A DNA stretch of 64,000 nt. Source: Monosporascus cannonballus (Eukaryota; Ascomycota; Sordariomycetes; Xylariales). The stretch covers positions 1 through 64,000 of the forward strand of contig QJNS01000015.1 of NCBI GenBank assembly GCA_004154925.1, read 5' to 3'. The notes below the pieces were generated by a model, which saw only the letters and a program-made list of their open reading frames with translations, searched no databases and was not told the origin of the DNA. Below, piece by piece: positions 24,910-36,617 of the stretch. Every line of letters begins with the position of its first letter. The stretch's first letter is position 1. The position numbers and the translations under genes were made by a program.

Positions 24910-25890
24910 TGCGGTTGCCATTATGGCGATTGTATATATGTATTACCACCTGTACAAAAGTGTCGATGCTCATCTCCCGACATATGGAAGCCACTTGTAT
25001 ATAATGCAGACGAATATCGAACATTTAATGATTATATATTCTGCCTTCGTTTCCCCACGCCCCCCTCCGTTTGATCTTCGACTAACAGGAACAAATAGAG
25101 TACCTTCATATCTCTACCCACTCCTACAAAACAGCGTTCAGATACGATACGTCTTCATGCTTGGATCTTCCCCTCGCGGGGATGTTCCACACATACATAG
25201 CATGGAGACCACTGCAAAACGCGAGATCGAATCGGTACAAGCCGGGTTAGTGGACGTTCCGCGAGGCACGGGCACAGACCCAGCTTTCTTATCCGCTCGT
25301 TCTTTCAGACTCGGATTCCTCAGCTTTGGAACTCCGGACTATAGAACTGAGTACATGCTTTACTGCCCGAGTACCCAGTAGGACCTACTTGACACTGAAA
25401 TGCGTTTCCCAGGCCGGTTGAGTCCCAGGTACTTTGTGGTTAGAAATTTATTTCATAAGCATGTCAGCCATATCCTAAGAGCTGAGCTACCCAAGGCTAT
25501 ATTCAACAACGACCATGTTCATTTTCTTCTAACTCGGCATAGTATATTGGTAGGTATAGAGAAAGTCGTAGCCATGCAGAGGACCATGTTCCGCCTATAG
25601 ATACCCCCCTAAAGAGTTACCACCTGATGCCATGCCATACGACGCCCGCGAACCAGGCGCAACAGGAGACAGGTTTAATAAGAATTGGAAGTGTTATTTT
25701 AGGCCCCCTCAGTGATATTCGTCTGTCCGAGAAGCACGGCCGAGGGACGAGTTCAAGTCACGAATCCCGCGAAAGAAGTCGACGGAATAAGAGTATTACA
25801 TAAGAGAAAAAGTGCGTCTATCATGATTGATGTAGCTAATTCGCTGAACCAGACAATATCTCCTTTATCCCGAACGAATCTCCTGATCTC
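24910..25890. other. 3' intergenic region between convergent CYM1 and glycosyltransferase
   Basis: About 980 bp between convergent genes. One 165-codon plus-strand open frame (24884-25381) overlaps the CYM1 end in another frame. It resembles no family I know and is probably chance. No gene called. Confidence 0.5.
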
Positions 25891-27219
25891 CTAGATCTTC
25901 CCATCCCTGAGAATGAAATTCCACATTACTTCAGCTGCAGTCTTCGCGCCGTCCATGTTATTCATCGCATCTCTCAGTGCTCTGGCCTTCGCCATGTAGC
26001 TGGGGTTTTCTAGTACGGCGCGAACCGCGTTGCGAATATTCTTGGCTTTCCAATGCTGGCGCTGGATGCGGATGCCAGCTCCCGCATCCATGACGTTGTC
26101 CAGATTAGTCTGCTGCTCTATCTGTAGAGCCACCCCGACGATAGGCTTACCGGCCGCAATGGCTGTCTGAACGGTGCCCTGACCGCCGTGGATGACCGCG
26201 ACATCTGCGAGCGCATTGGCGGCGAGCGCTGGGATGAAACACTGTGTGACGAGAAGACGCGGGTCGCGGGCCGCGATCTCCTGGGCATTTTCGATGGCGC
26301 ATATCGACGGGGAGGCCAGGACGACAGCCTTCCAGTCATCCTCCTTGTGGAGCCGAAGGGCCTTGATGGCCTCGAAGAGGAAGTCTTCTGTCCCAGAACT
26401 ACCCATCGTGACCAAGATCGAGGGCCCGGGACCGGAAGTCATATGTGCTATGATATCTTTATCAAGGTCCCCAACACTTGGAGCGAACACGGGCCCGGTG
26501 ATGACGATGTTCTTAGGGAGTCGGTGGGCATAGTCGGCGTGGAAGACGGGATGATCATTGACAAGATTGAGATCGGCCATGTTCATGTCAAAGAGGGAGA
26601 TAGTATCCTTCACGGGCCAACCGCAAGCCGCGGCTGCAGCCCCAAGGTTATGTTGGTGAAAGATTGGCGCCTTCTTTATCATCAAGCCACCAGTCAACCA
26701 AGCCAGCCATTGCCTGGCGGGCCGAGGTAAGCTTGTGACGACAGGGATCATGTCTGGCAGGTCCCTAATTAGTCCATGGGCGAAACTACTCGGATGCAAC
26801 GGGACGGGTAGGAAGCTGATGCTCCGGATCCCAAGCATACGCGCCGCGAGGCTGGCGGGAGCCCACATGCCATGGAAGACGATATCCGGCTTCAGCTCTC
26901 GGAGGGCGGCGAGCTGCCCCTCGATGAACTTCTTGGCGATCTCCACGGAGCCGAAGAACTCCGGGAAGCTCCACTCAAGGTCGTGTGCGACGCTGACGCC
27001 CTTGACCTTGGGCTGCGCACGCGCGATCGTGAAGCCGGCATCCGTGATCATGTATTCGAAGCGGGACCCGCAGGACAAGAAGGTGATCTTGAGGTCCCTA
27101 CCCGGAGGGCAGAGATCCCGGAGGGCGACAGCAATGGCAATGGCCCGCGTCGTGTCGCCGGCATCCTGGAACGCCACGCTCACGACGACATGAATGCTTG
27201 GCTGCGTCTTGACAGCCAT
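25891..27219 (-). CDS. MGT-like family 1 UDP-glycosyltransferase
   Basis: Intronless 442-aa frame starting MAVKTQPSIHVVV. It has the two-domain GT-B look. The N-terminal half has a beta strand followed by a GDTTRAIAIA-type loop. The C-terminal half contains TMGSSGTEDF (about 271-280) and the donor-binding signature HGGQGTVQTAIAAGKPIVG (344-362), then a Q-rich EQQTN instead of the usual DQ. These are features of bacterial macrolide/MGT-type and fungal sterol-glucosyltransferase-related enzymes. It should transfer a sugar from a UDP-sugar to a small acceptor, which is unknown here. There is no signal peptide or obvious membrane span. The next recognisable gene on the same strand is a broken MFS pump 1.1 kb upstream, so an accessory or secondary-metabolite role is possible. 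The lack of introns and bacterial-like architecture raise the possibility of transfer. Confidence 0.8.
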   Translation of the reverse strand: MAVKTQPSIHVVVSVAFQDAGDTTRAIAIAVALRDLCPPGRDLKITFLSCGSRFEYMITDAGFTIARAQPKVKGVSVAHDLEWSFPEFFGSVEIAKKFIEGQLAALRELKPDIVFHGMWAPASLAARMLGIRSISFLPVPLHPSSFAHGLIRDLPDMIPVVTSLPRPARQWLAWLTGGLMIKKAPIFHQHNLGAAAAACGWPVKDTISLFDMNMADLNLVNDHPVFHADYAHRLPKNIVITGPVFAPSVGDLDKDIIAHMTSGPGPSILVTMGSSGTEDFLFEAIKALRLHKEDDWKAVVLASPSICAIENAQEIAARDPRLLVTQCFIPALAANALADVAVIHGGQGTVQTAIAAGKPIVGVALQIEQQTNLDNVMDAGAGIRIQRQHWKAKNIRNAVRAVLENPSYMAKARALRDAMNNMDGAKTAAEVMWNFILRDGKI

Positions 27220-28350
27220 AACTGCGACGCGGCGTTGGGTAGATCTATGTAATAGAAGCTATGGTGTTAGAGTAGGGACCGGGACCCAGGAGCCCCTTCT
27301 CTTGGCCTAAGATCTACGGTTTATATTACATCGGCATGGACCCGTCCTTGTATCACCTCCTAGGGGTTTCGCCTCCTTGAGTCCGAAAGATTCGCGAGAA
27401 CCAGTCACCACTTGATAGGTATGGACTCCGTGCCCACAAGCGTGCGACACCGTGAGTGGTCAACCGCGACGTCTCGTCCGAAAGCAAACCTCAAAAAGCT
27501 ACCTCAAGCTTTGCTGGCGGTTACACGACGTCGGGGCTACCCTACCTACAGGGGTTTCTGAGGCCGGATAAATAGGGCTAGACGGATTCCAGTAACTACT
27601 CTCAGCAGCCGCGCCGTGCAAAAATAACTCTGTGCTGGCTTGCATATATGTACGACACCGACGGTCATAGCCGTGTATGATTCACAAGCTACTCGTCACG
27701 TGTATGGAAGAACGTTGCCCATACCGCTGTGTTTTCGCGGGACTGAGGTAAGAGCATGTGTCATTCACGTACATGAGCATGCTGGTCTCGTTTATTCCCA
27801 GTACGGGCGGGGAGTAAACCGGGGGGATCTACGTCCACCTATATCCCGTACTTTGATAACGCTTACGCTAGACAACGCCGGATAGGATAGGATTGAGGAC
27901 GAGGCAGACTGCCGAGTCGCCCCACGCTAGTGCAATTGACGTGTCCTTATCCCCCCGACTCCGAACATTATCGTTGAGTGGGGGAGGAGGAGGCAGGAAG
28001 GCTTCGAGGCTCCTGAAGCTGTTGGGAGGTCTAGGGGATATTGTCCCGGTAGTGCCTCTCTAAATGCAGGCACTCGCATTTCAGGGGTCCACCTCGTGTA
28101 AGACCGTGTGTATTTATGAAAGCCCGGAGATCTCCCGACGCTTCACTGCGGTGATGCTCACCAATAATTCAGCTCTATAACTAATCAGGTCGGGTAGATA
28201 CAATCTATGGTTGTCCCTGGGTCCAATCACACACCAATACTCCTTTCCCTCGTACTTCACCGGGTATAATATTCGAGGCGTTTCTTATGATCTTATCTGC
28301 ATTCATTCTTGGCCTATCCCTCGGCTCCTGCTCCATGAGAATAGAAGAGC
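27220..28350. other. Upstream region of the glycosyltransferase
   Basis: About 1.1 kb between the glycosyltransferase start and the 3' end of the MFS pseudogene. Nothing coding was recognised. A TATA-like element at 27320-27326 is listed separately. Confidence 0.5.
27320..27326 (-). promoter_or_regulatory. Candidate TATA element of the glycosyltransferase
   Basis: ATATAAA on the minus strand, about 100 nt upstream of the ATG at 27219. Position and sequence fit a TATA box; no transcript start is known. Confidence 0.35.
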
Positions 28351-30054
28351 TCAATAATTCCTCATCAGTTTAGGTTCCAACCCCTCCTTAACGCTGCGCC
28401 ACTCCATCCCGAGCGCAGCCGGGACCGCTAGATACCCAACGATGAATGCCGCGAAGAAGGGACCATGTGTCAAGCTGTTGTTGTATGCCTCGAGTGCCGT
28501 CTGTAGAAACTCTTCTGAGACGATCTGGCTCAGATCAGTGGCAGCCGATTGTACAACATGCGCAGGATCGAAACCGCCTATTGTTTCTAATGAGCTGGTG
28601 AATCTATCTATGAATAGATTCTGCCCGGCAGCGATGAGTACGGCATCTCCGAGTGTCTAGCAGACGGTGAGGAGGGCCGTGCCGGTGGGGATGTCCGCTG
28701 CTGGAAGAACTCTCTGGACTGCGAGATTGGGGTGCTGCATCGTACAGCCCACACCTAGCCCTAGTACCACCTGGAAACCAATCTACGCCGCTGACACGGA
28801 CACGGACACGGTGTTCCATGTAGTCAGTAGGCCAGCTACGGTGGCCACCAGGCAGGATCCGATTATCATGAACAACGTGTAGTAGCCAGCGAACTGTACT
28901 AGTCCGCCAGTTGATATCGATCCGACTACTGCGGAGATAACGAGTGATATGGTGTTGATACCAGATTGCATGGCCGAAACACCCTTAATCGCCTGAAACC
29001 AGAGGGAAATATAGGTTGCGGACGTCAGCATGACCGCTCCGACACAGAACTGGGATAGGCTGCCGAACGCAACACTGCGTTGGAAGAAGATGCGTCCCGG
29101 GATAGTAACAATGGTGTTTCGTGTCGCGTACTGCCATGCGACGAAAACGCAAAAAAGAACAGAAAACACCAGCAGAAGAGATGCAACCTTGGGCTCATTC
29201 CATCTATACTCGGCAGCGCCCCATTCCAGTGCGAGCAGAAGATACGTTGATCGCGGGCAGGAACAATACTGTCCCCAAGGGGTTCTATATTCTTCACCGA
29301 GTTCTTCCAACTTATTCATCTCGGTTCTCGTCTAGACGTAGGACAAGGAGGACGGCGCAAATAATGAAGCCGCCAATCGGTAAGTTGATGTAGAAACACC
29401 ATCTCCATGTCGCACGGGGACCCGGTGAAGATACCGCCCAGTAGAGGTCCTATGACGCTCGCGAGGCCGAAGCATGCCTCGAGCAGGCCTTGAAGCATCG
29501 GTCGCCGGTGCAACGGGACCGTCCTCGTCATGATCAAGATGGCGCCCGTGAAGATACCGCTACTCCCGAGCCCCTGCATAGCGCGGCCGATAATCAGAGC
29601 CAACGACGAGTTAGCCGCACCGCAGGCCGCCGAGCCGGCTTCGAACAGCACAATCCCGGAGAGGAAGACGGGCTTGGTGGGGAAGAACGTGTAGACCCTG
29701 CCGTAGAGTAGGATGAAGCCGCAGGCCACCAGCATGTACGTGGGCCCGTACCAGCCGATATCATTGATGGATTTGAACTGGTTCGTGATGACCGGGATCG
29801 CGGGACCGAGGATCGTGCGGTCAAGCGTCACAAGGAAGATGGACATGTAGAGGGATAACATTATCACCACTGTCTTGGCCGTAGGTGGGTAAGACGGTGC
29901 TGGGTCTGGACCGTCGTGGCCGCCTGGTACTGCGGAATTAGGGGCACTTTCATACACCTCCTCAGAGTCATTGATATCAAGCAGATGAGGAGCGGATTCG
30001 GTCTCTGCTACGTTATCGTGTTTGTGCGGGGCCGGCCGCGTGGACGATAAGCGT
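28351..30054 (-). pseudogene. Broken MFS drug/toxin-efflux transporter (14-TM, DHA2 type)
   Basis: Reading from 30054 down, one frame encodes a membrane start with LDRTILGPAIPVITNQF, WYGPTYMLVACGFILLYGR and GRAMQGLGSSGIFTGAI, the DHA2-type N-terminal motifs. At about 29410-29425 the frame shifts and continues as ATWRWCFYINLPIGG. That frame then meets stops at 29314, 29296 and 29287 but resumes with PLGTVLFLPAIN. A second shift near 29250-29270 leads to YLLLALEWG and then RIFFQRSVAFG and SLWFQAIKG. Stops at 28785 and 28659 interrupt the C-terminal part, yet the same frame goes on to the usual LGMEWRSVKEG end. The fragments are in correct order, so this is one decayed gene. An upstream intron (30111-30055, gtgagt to cag) looks genuine; the true start was not found. 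Relatives export toxins and secondary metabolites. Confidence 0.88.
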
Positions 30055-30111
30055 CTGTAAGATCAAAGCGATTCGAGGACATCCTGAGTGAACGATGGCC
30101 GGGGGACTCAC

Positions 30112-33100
30112 GATCCCCGGGGGCAGTTGCAGTGAGCCAGAATTGCTATGATGAGGGAATTCTCGCGTGGACTCCGTCTCTTGGTTGTAGCTGCGTGATA
30201 GTGTCGTATCTATGCTAATATTGCGGGCATGATGGTGTGCAAGCTTCCGATCCAGGCGTCGAGTCGAACGCCTGCTGGGTTGATTCTTCGAAATGTGACA
30301 TTTCTTTCCAGCTTGCCATTACTGCGCGACTTTTGTATTGTACACTGCTAGAACCTAGCTTGCACCAGCTACTAAAGTATGGTATCGTGGGCCCGTAGTC
30401 TTATCAAGATATCTTCGCTCGTCATGATGTCCAGGGGTTCGTCAATATTACTAAGATAACCATCCTCCTGTCGACCAAACCCTTCATGGGCATGTTCCGC
30501 GCGAAGCTTGTAGGACCGGTCAGCGCCACAAGAGCCCGGATACTGGACGGAAAGTCGGTAGGGCTCCGGACTCACCTCTCACAAACAATGCAGATCAGCA
30601 TGCACGGGATGCCACGTTGGCGCCACAAACCACTACATTAGATCGGGAAGTTCTATCGAGCAGCACGAGGACAGGAACTCGACATAGTTGGCTCAGCCGA
30701 CTCCGAGCTAGTGCGTTTGCCGGGGTAACGGACATGAGATCGGGTAACGCAGACTGTCGTCCAAAATGATCAGAATAAGCAAAACATCCAATATTCCCCA
30801 CTAGTATTCAGCCGTAAAATAAGACTGTTCTAATTCCTCCAGCGTTTGCGGGGTGAAGTATTCTCACTATAATCCATCTATGCCTGGGGTCTCGGCGAGA
30901 CGGATAGGGGGATATAGGGAGGTAAATGGAACTTTCTCGAAAGGTCGATCGATAGCGATCAAGAACCCAATGACTTCAGGGCCAAGGACATCCCGATGTT
31001 GTAGGTCGATGACTTCATAAAAGATATGAAAGTGTGGACGTGTCTTTCCGGAAAAACACAGGGATGGCAAAGTCGTAGGCAGATCAATGTACGCCCGGAC
31101 AGTACATATCGGCCCCCATCATAATACCGGACCTTTGAACGAATCTAAGGTCATTCGTTGCCCAGAGAAACCAAGTATAATAAGAGCAGTCGCGTCTTCC
31201 TCTTAGCATCGGATTGAGATAAGACGTCCCACTATGATGCTCATAAGCTGCTCCGTTAACGCTAGTCACTGATCTATCACGGGGTGAGCCACCAAAAAAG
31301 CCTTTCCATTTGAAATAGATCGAGACCCTAGGTACGTCGATAGTAGCTAATCCCTAATAGCCAGATCAAACGAATTCCAACACCACGATCCAGCGGCAAG
31401 GATGTTGTGAGACGGCGCAATGTTAAGTACACTCGTGGTATGGTTCCTTTCGCTTGACAAGTTAACTTGTAAAGTGTGCCCTTATCCTTGGCTGCTAGGG
31501 CGCTTTTCCAAGAGCATTACTCAACGGATGTCGTGCTCGGTCAGTACGAAGACGGTTCTGCTGATGAACGTAGCGGCTAATATCCCGGGGGGAGGGGTGT
31601 TACCTTAGTTCTCAAATATTTAGTAAGCGGCGCCTTCAGCGGCCTGTCCAGTCAATATATAGCGACATCCACTTGCTCGAAATCCTCGGTATCCGCTCCT
31701 TGGGCATCTTCGACTCCTGTAACCTCCGCCAGGTGTAGCATATCTCCGACGGATTCGTCATCACGGGTGCCTTGGGCGTCAACTTCGACCGCATTCTGGA
31801 TGTCTAGGTCCCTGTCCATGTGGCGTCTTGAATCTCTAGGAAATTCCTTAGTCCGAGTTACTCGTGTATAGAGCTCTGAGTCGTTATGTAAGCGACCCAG
31901 TGTCACCGCTTCACGTTCATAGAAAATGTGACGCTTGTTTAACTGCTAGCATGGAATTGGCACGGGCCTTTTCGGAACAATATGTACGGCGTACTGTTAA
32001 GTTAATTAGATAAAAGTTTGACGAGACATGCGAGGCTAGCTTGGGGGATGTCGTTAGGGCAGCCTTGCAACAATATGTTCCAACCAATTCTACTAGGCCG
32101 GATAGAGATTAGTCAAAAAACAAGGGGGTTAGTTACGCTATATTGCGATGATCTAAGCTTGGCCGACGTGCCTCCATTAGCGTAGAGTAGGCGCAACATC
32201 CGTTTTCTCCACCAGTTTACACCTTTCTTGCCGGCATGAGATTCCTGGATACCCCAATGTCCGGCATGCCTTTCATTGGGCAAGGCGTGCCAGAAAGCTA
32301 TCATCAACTGTCACCTTCTACGGAAAGGAACCTTCGGTGCAGCCGTCGATCGCTCCACGAGACGTGGCAGTTTTCGGTAGACTGCTAGTTAAGCTTTTGC
32401 CAGAAGCTTATCCCGGGCGGTTGTGCGACACGAAGCTAGACAGACAGATGAGGGGAAATCTCCAAACGGCAGCTATTTTTACATGCAAAGTTAAGATTAC
32501 ACAGAAGGGCTTCTTGAAGCGGAGGTGCAACGGGATCGGGGATTCAGCTATGCAAAAACTGGACAGTAGAGACAGACCCTCACACAGATTGTAGCGTGTC
32601 AGATCCTGGACTCGTGAACCTCATGGAGTCACCGGGTGCAGAGCTGCGTGTGCGCACCATCGTATCTCTTATAACAGGGTGGTATTGTTCCAAAGCGGCA
32701 AGCCGTAAGAAAATCATGTAAGGGTTGTGCCTAGCGCTATTCGGCAATGAGTTGCCGTTGTATAAGTCTGTCTAGCATGCTAGGCAGCTTGTGTCTTGTT
32801 GACCAAACGAAGCCTTGAGGTGCTCCGAAGCCGTTATATGGGCCCTAGAAACTAAACACTCTGGATGAAGTTGAGCATAACTCCGGTAGGCCAGCTCGGG
32901 AACGTGCCCAGAAATCGACTATAATGCAACCGTATCCCACATATGCATGTACGCCAATAGCACCGACAGGGCCTAGTTGAACAGCCGAGTAGGTGAAATT
33001 GCGGTCAAGAGAGCTGTCATGCCCAGACTGAGGGTTGGATTTCAGGACGAAGATCGAGAGTCACGATAGCTGGCCAAAGGGGGGCTATGAAGGGATTCAT

Positions 33101-34200
33101 GTGCAGGGTGACATGGCGAAGACCTGCGTCGGAAACCCATATACTCTAGCCCGTAGGGTTACCTACTAGAACTCCATAGTAGGTAATGACTGGACAGGAT
33201 GACTATCGTCGTCTCGCAACGTTGGATATCCGGATAGGAACCACCAGGCTATTAACCACTCTGGCGCACGGAAGAGCAGACCAAACGGGGTTGCCTGGTG
33301 CGGACTGTACGTACTATGTATCTCGTTTGAAATGTTCAAAGATGTCCTCGAGAACACCTGCAGTCTTGAGATTCCTGAGAGGTAGCACTAAAGGAAGAGA
33401 GAACTGGGCAGGTACAGGATCATGCATGGAGCCTTAAATTTGAACTTCAGAGTCCCCAATACGGTGTGTAGGTAATACCTACCTATTATGTAGTTAAACC
33501 AATTGAATCGCCAATGGCCGAGTTGACATGACCGAGTTGACATGACCGACGCGGAATGGGAGCGTTAATGCCTCGGATCCCGGAGCCGCAACCCTTCAGC
33601 ACGTACTTTGTTAGATCCCTACCCCTCGCATGCATCGAAAATAAGTCCTGAATTTCCAGCCTGTTTCATCGCTTTCCCTTGCCGGTCAAAACAAAACCTC
33701 GCACACCGAGTGCCTACTGAACTACATAATCAACCCAATCACACGCCGTGACAATCCTGCCGGGGCTACCTACGTGTAATACCTCAGACCTCGCAGTCAT
33801 CTATGCAGCCATACAATTATATACCTAACCAGCCAACCAACAAATTCGATTTATTTCAAGGCTGGTTTGTGCCAGCCCTACTTATTAGTGCATAGGTATT
33901 GGTTTCCTAAGACTCTGCATGGATGCACATCTCTCCGCAACTGTACCCATGCAAGTAAAGACTTGGTATGCTTCGTATATAGGTGTCGGTTAACTCTTCG
34001 CATCTGGCTATGGTATATATTAAAAAGACCGCATTCTTCCCCCACGTCTCCTATTCCCAGAGGCGCCCTCCTCAAATGCATTAAACTCTTCACTATCGGT
34101 TTATCTGAATTGAGATTCAGGCTCATCGCCGCAAAGCAATTTGATAAGAAACACCGATCAGCCTATCAGGCGCAGCACATTTAGGTACGTCATTACTGGA
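30112..34200. other. Gene-poor region, about 4 kb
   Basis: Only short open frames (up to about 105 codons), none recognised. Two minus-strand frames (30372-30575 and 31652-31906) have somewhat protein-like composition but no family signature or flanking exons that I can support. A 14-bp tandem duplication lies at about 33518-33545. The region adjoins a pseudogene and may be decayed accessory DNA. Confidence 0.45.
33518..33545 (+). repeat. 14-bp tandem duplication
   Basis: The unit ccgagttgacatga occurs twice head to tail. Directly visible; no function inferred. Confidence 0.7.
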
Positions 34201-34426
34201 AAACTTAAGAAGTGGCCCCTGATCGGAGGCGCCAAGACCGGGCACTATACGAAGAAGTACCTGCATGTGTGTACCTACATACCCTCAGGTACCTAGCATC
34301 AATGAATCACATGCCCCAGAATTCTTTTGACTACGCCACACCATATTGTTGGCCAGACCTAGTATAATATGCCTTCTTGTAGAAATCGCTCGTTCAAAAT
34401 TCTAGATTTTCGAGTGCACACGCACG

Positions 34427-35209
34427 CACCCACACGCATACACACACACATCGGCAACAGCTACCTACCTTAAGGTACTTCTCTTGTAACTTCAGCCTTT
34501 ACCACCGTCACCTTCAATTTTTTTTCACCACAACAAAATCAAAACACCTCATCCCCTTCTCTCCACATCTTTTCCCAGCCCCGGGCACACAAACAAGAAA
34601 GAAATCTTCCCCCGCCTCGAGACAAAGCACACTTACCACCCTCTTTGCGCATATACATGTAGAAGAATTTTGCCCTTCCCAATTTACTCGTCGCGCCATT
34701 CTCATCCGGACCCAGACCAACGCCGACTTAGCCTTTGGTCTATTCAAAGGCAAACTTAACTACCACGGCTTCCAAGGCCGTTAAAATCGTCTCTGACCAA
34801 GATTTCAGCCTTCGCAAGACTTTCCACATCATCAACTCTCGTCCCCCTCCACCCTCTGCTGAAGTCCCTTAAGCGAAACCGAGTGCCCTTCTTGTTCGAC
34901 ACAATCCCCAAACCCGACCCCGAGTCCACCCCCATCAACCGACTGCCGCATAGGACGAGTTCTGCGGTTCTTCCTCTCACCGAGGGAGAGTCGAGGAGGC
35001 CTCGTCAGATCGCCGAGGGATCAGGAAGCTACCGTTTTCGACCCCCCTAACACCAGAGGATATATATTCCTGGTATCCTAATTCAATCTCATCCTACGTA
35101 TCTGCCGTCGTCTAGGTTAGATTGTCCACGGAACAACAACTTAACCAGAGCCGCTTCCGAAGTCTTCCTGCATCTCCCGAATATCCCGTTTTCCGCCAAG
35201 CTGAAGGAT
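34427..35209 (+). promoter_or_regulatory. Pyrimidine-rich promoter and long leader of ODC
   Basis: A CA-rich microsatellite (about 34420-34452) is followed by several hundred bases of C/T-rich sequence, typical of fungal promoters and 5' UTRs. From 34660 to 35209 I found no ATG in any frame. The only ATG shortly before is at 34657, and it is followed at once by TAG. This supports a leader of 500 nt or more if transcription starts upstream of it. Long, translationally regulated leaders are known for fungal ODC mRNAs. Confidence 0.45.
34657..34662 (+). promoter_or_regulatory. Start-stop minimal uORF (ATG TAG) in the ODC leader
   Basis: ATG immediately followed by TAG, 547 nt upstream of the ODC start codon at 35210. 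It would act as a ribosome-stalling element if included in the mRNA, which the sequence alone does not show. Confidence 0.4.
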
Positions 35210-36617
35210 ATGGTTATGGCAACAGCCGCCGTCGAGTGCATCGCCCCGGTTACTTACGAGAATAACCATTACTTTTTGAAGAACACGTTCTTCAACAATT
35301 ACCAGCAAAATGGCGCTATAATCGCGAAGCAAATGATCGGTGAAGCTCTTCGCGACCGCGTCGAGAGCATCGATCATGAATCCTGCGACCCCGGAGACGA
35401 GGACACTTTCTTCGTTAGCGATCTTGGCGAGGTCTACCGCCAGCATATGCGATGGAAGAGGAACCTTCCCCGCGTGAAGCCCTTCTACGGTATGTCGGCC
35501 CGCTTGTTTTAGTGTTTGGTGGAGACGAGATGACTGACTCAGCCCTCTAGCGGTCAAGTGCAACCCCGACCCCAAGGTCCTCCAGCTTCTTGCTGGTCTG
35601 GGCACTGGTTTTGATTGTGCCTCTAAGGCGGAAATCGACCAGGTGCTCAGCATGGGTGTCGAGCCTGCTCGTATCATCTATGCCCAGCCATGCAAGACGA
35701 ACTCTTATGTGCGCTATGTCGCCAACCAAGGAGTCAAGCAGATGACGTTTGACAATACCGACGAGTTGCGCAAGATCGCAAAATTGTTCCCTGACGCCGA
35801 GCTCTTTCTACGCATCCTGACTGACGATTCCTCAAGCTTGTGTCGCCTTAGCTTGAAGTTTGGAGCGTCTCTGGATGCTACCGATGGCCTCCTGGCCCTC
35901 GCTAAGGAGCTTGGTCTCAATGTCGTTGGTGTGAGCTTCCATGTGGGTTCAGGAGCTTCGGACCCTCTCGCCTTCCTGAAGGCAGTTCAGGACGCAGATG
36001 TTGTCTTCAAGCAGGCCTATGCTCATGGCTTTGATTTGCACACCCTTGATGTTGGTGGCGGCTTCAGTGGGGACACGTTCGATGACATGGCCTGCGTCCT
36101 CCGTGAAGCTCTCGATGAGTGCTTCCCGCCACACATCAACATCATTGCTGAGCCCGGCCGATACTATGTTTCTTCGGCCTTCACCCTTGCCTGCAACATC
36201 ATTGCCCGCCGTGCCATCGAGAACCCTGCGGCTGGTGAGACGGCCTACATGGCTTATGTCAACGATGGCCTTTACGGCAACTTCAGCAGCATCATGTTTG
36301 ATCACCAGCATCCCGTGGCTAAAGTCCTCCGTACGGGTAGACGGTGCTATTACAATACGCCTGGCGCGGATGCTGTCCCGGGGCAGCTGAGCGCCGGGAT
36401 TGAATACTCGATTTGGGGTCCTACCTGTGACGGTATTGACCGCATCACCGAGAGCATCCGCTTCGACCACGAGCTCGATGTCGGTGACTGGCTGTACTTC
36501 GAAAACATGGGTGCTTACACCAAGTGCTCGGCGACAAAGTTCAATGGCTTCAGCAACACCCACGACGTAATCTACGTCTGCAGCGAGCCTGGTGCGCGGG
36601 CTTTGCTGGGAATTTGA
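35210..36617 (+). CDS. spe1: Ornithine decarboxylase
   Basis: Predicted 448-aa protein in two exons (35210-35489 and 35551-36617). The 61-bp intron runs from gtatgt to ctag inside the PFY-AVK motif. It decarboxylates ornithine to putrescine, the first committed step of polyamine synthesis, as a PLP-dependent homodimer in the cytosol. The PLP-binding lysine is K96 (FYAVKCNPDP). HVGSGASD and the glycine-rich DVGGGF bind the cofactor phosphate. EPGRYY is present, and the catalytic cysteine from the partner subunit is about C386 (WGPTCDGID). There is no long PEST-like C-terminal extension. Two ATGs at 35210 and 35216 are possible starts; the first is used. The leader is long with a start-stop uORF, suggesting translational control. 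Confidence 0.96.

Noticed and set aside
24884..25381. 165-codon plus-strand open frame overlapping the end of CYM1
   Set aside because: It overlaps a certain gene in another frame, and its composition and lack of motifs look like translated 3' UTR.
30372..30575. 67-codon minus-strand frame with protein-like composition after a GTGAGT
   Set aside because: It could be a last exon of a lost gene, but no upstream exon or family could be supported.
35949..36563. 204-codon frame opposite ornithine decarboxylase
   Set aside because: Antisense shadow of the ODC coding exon.
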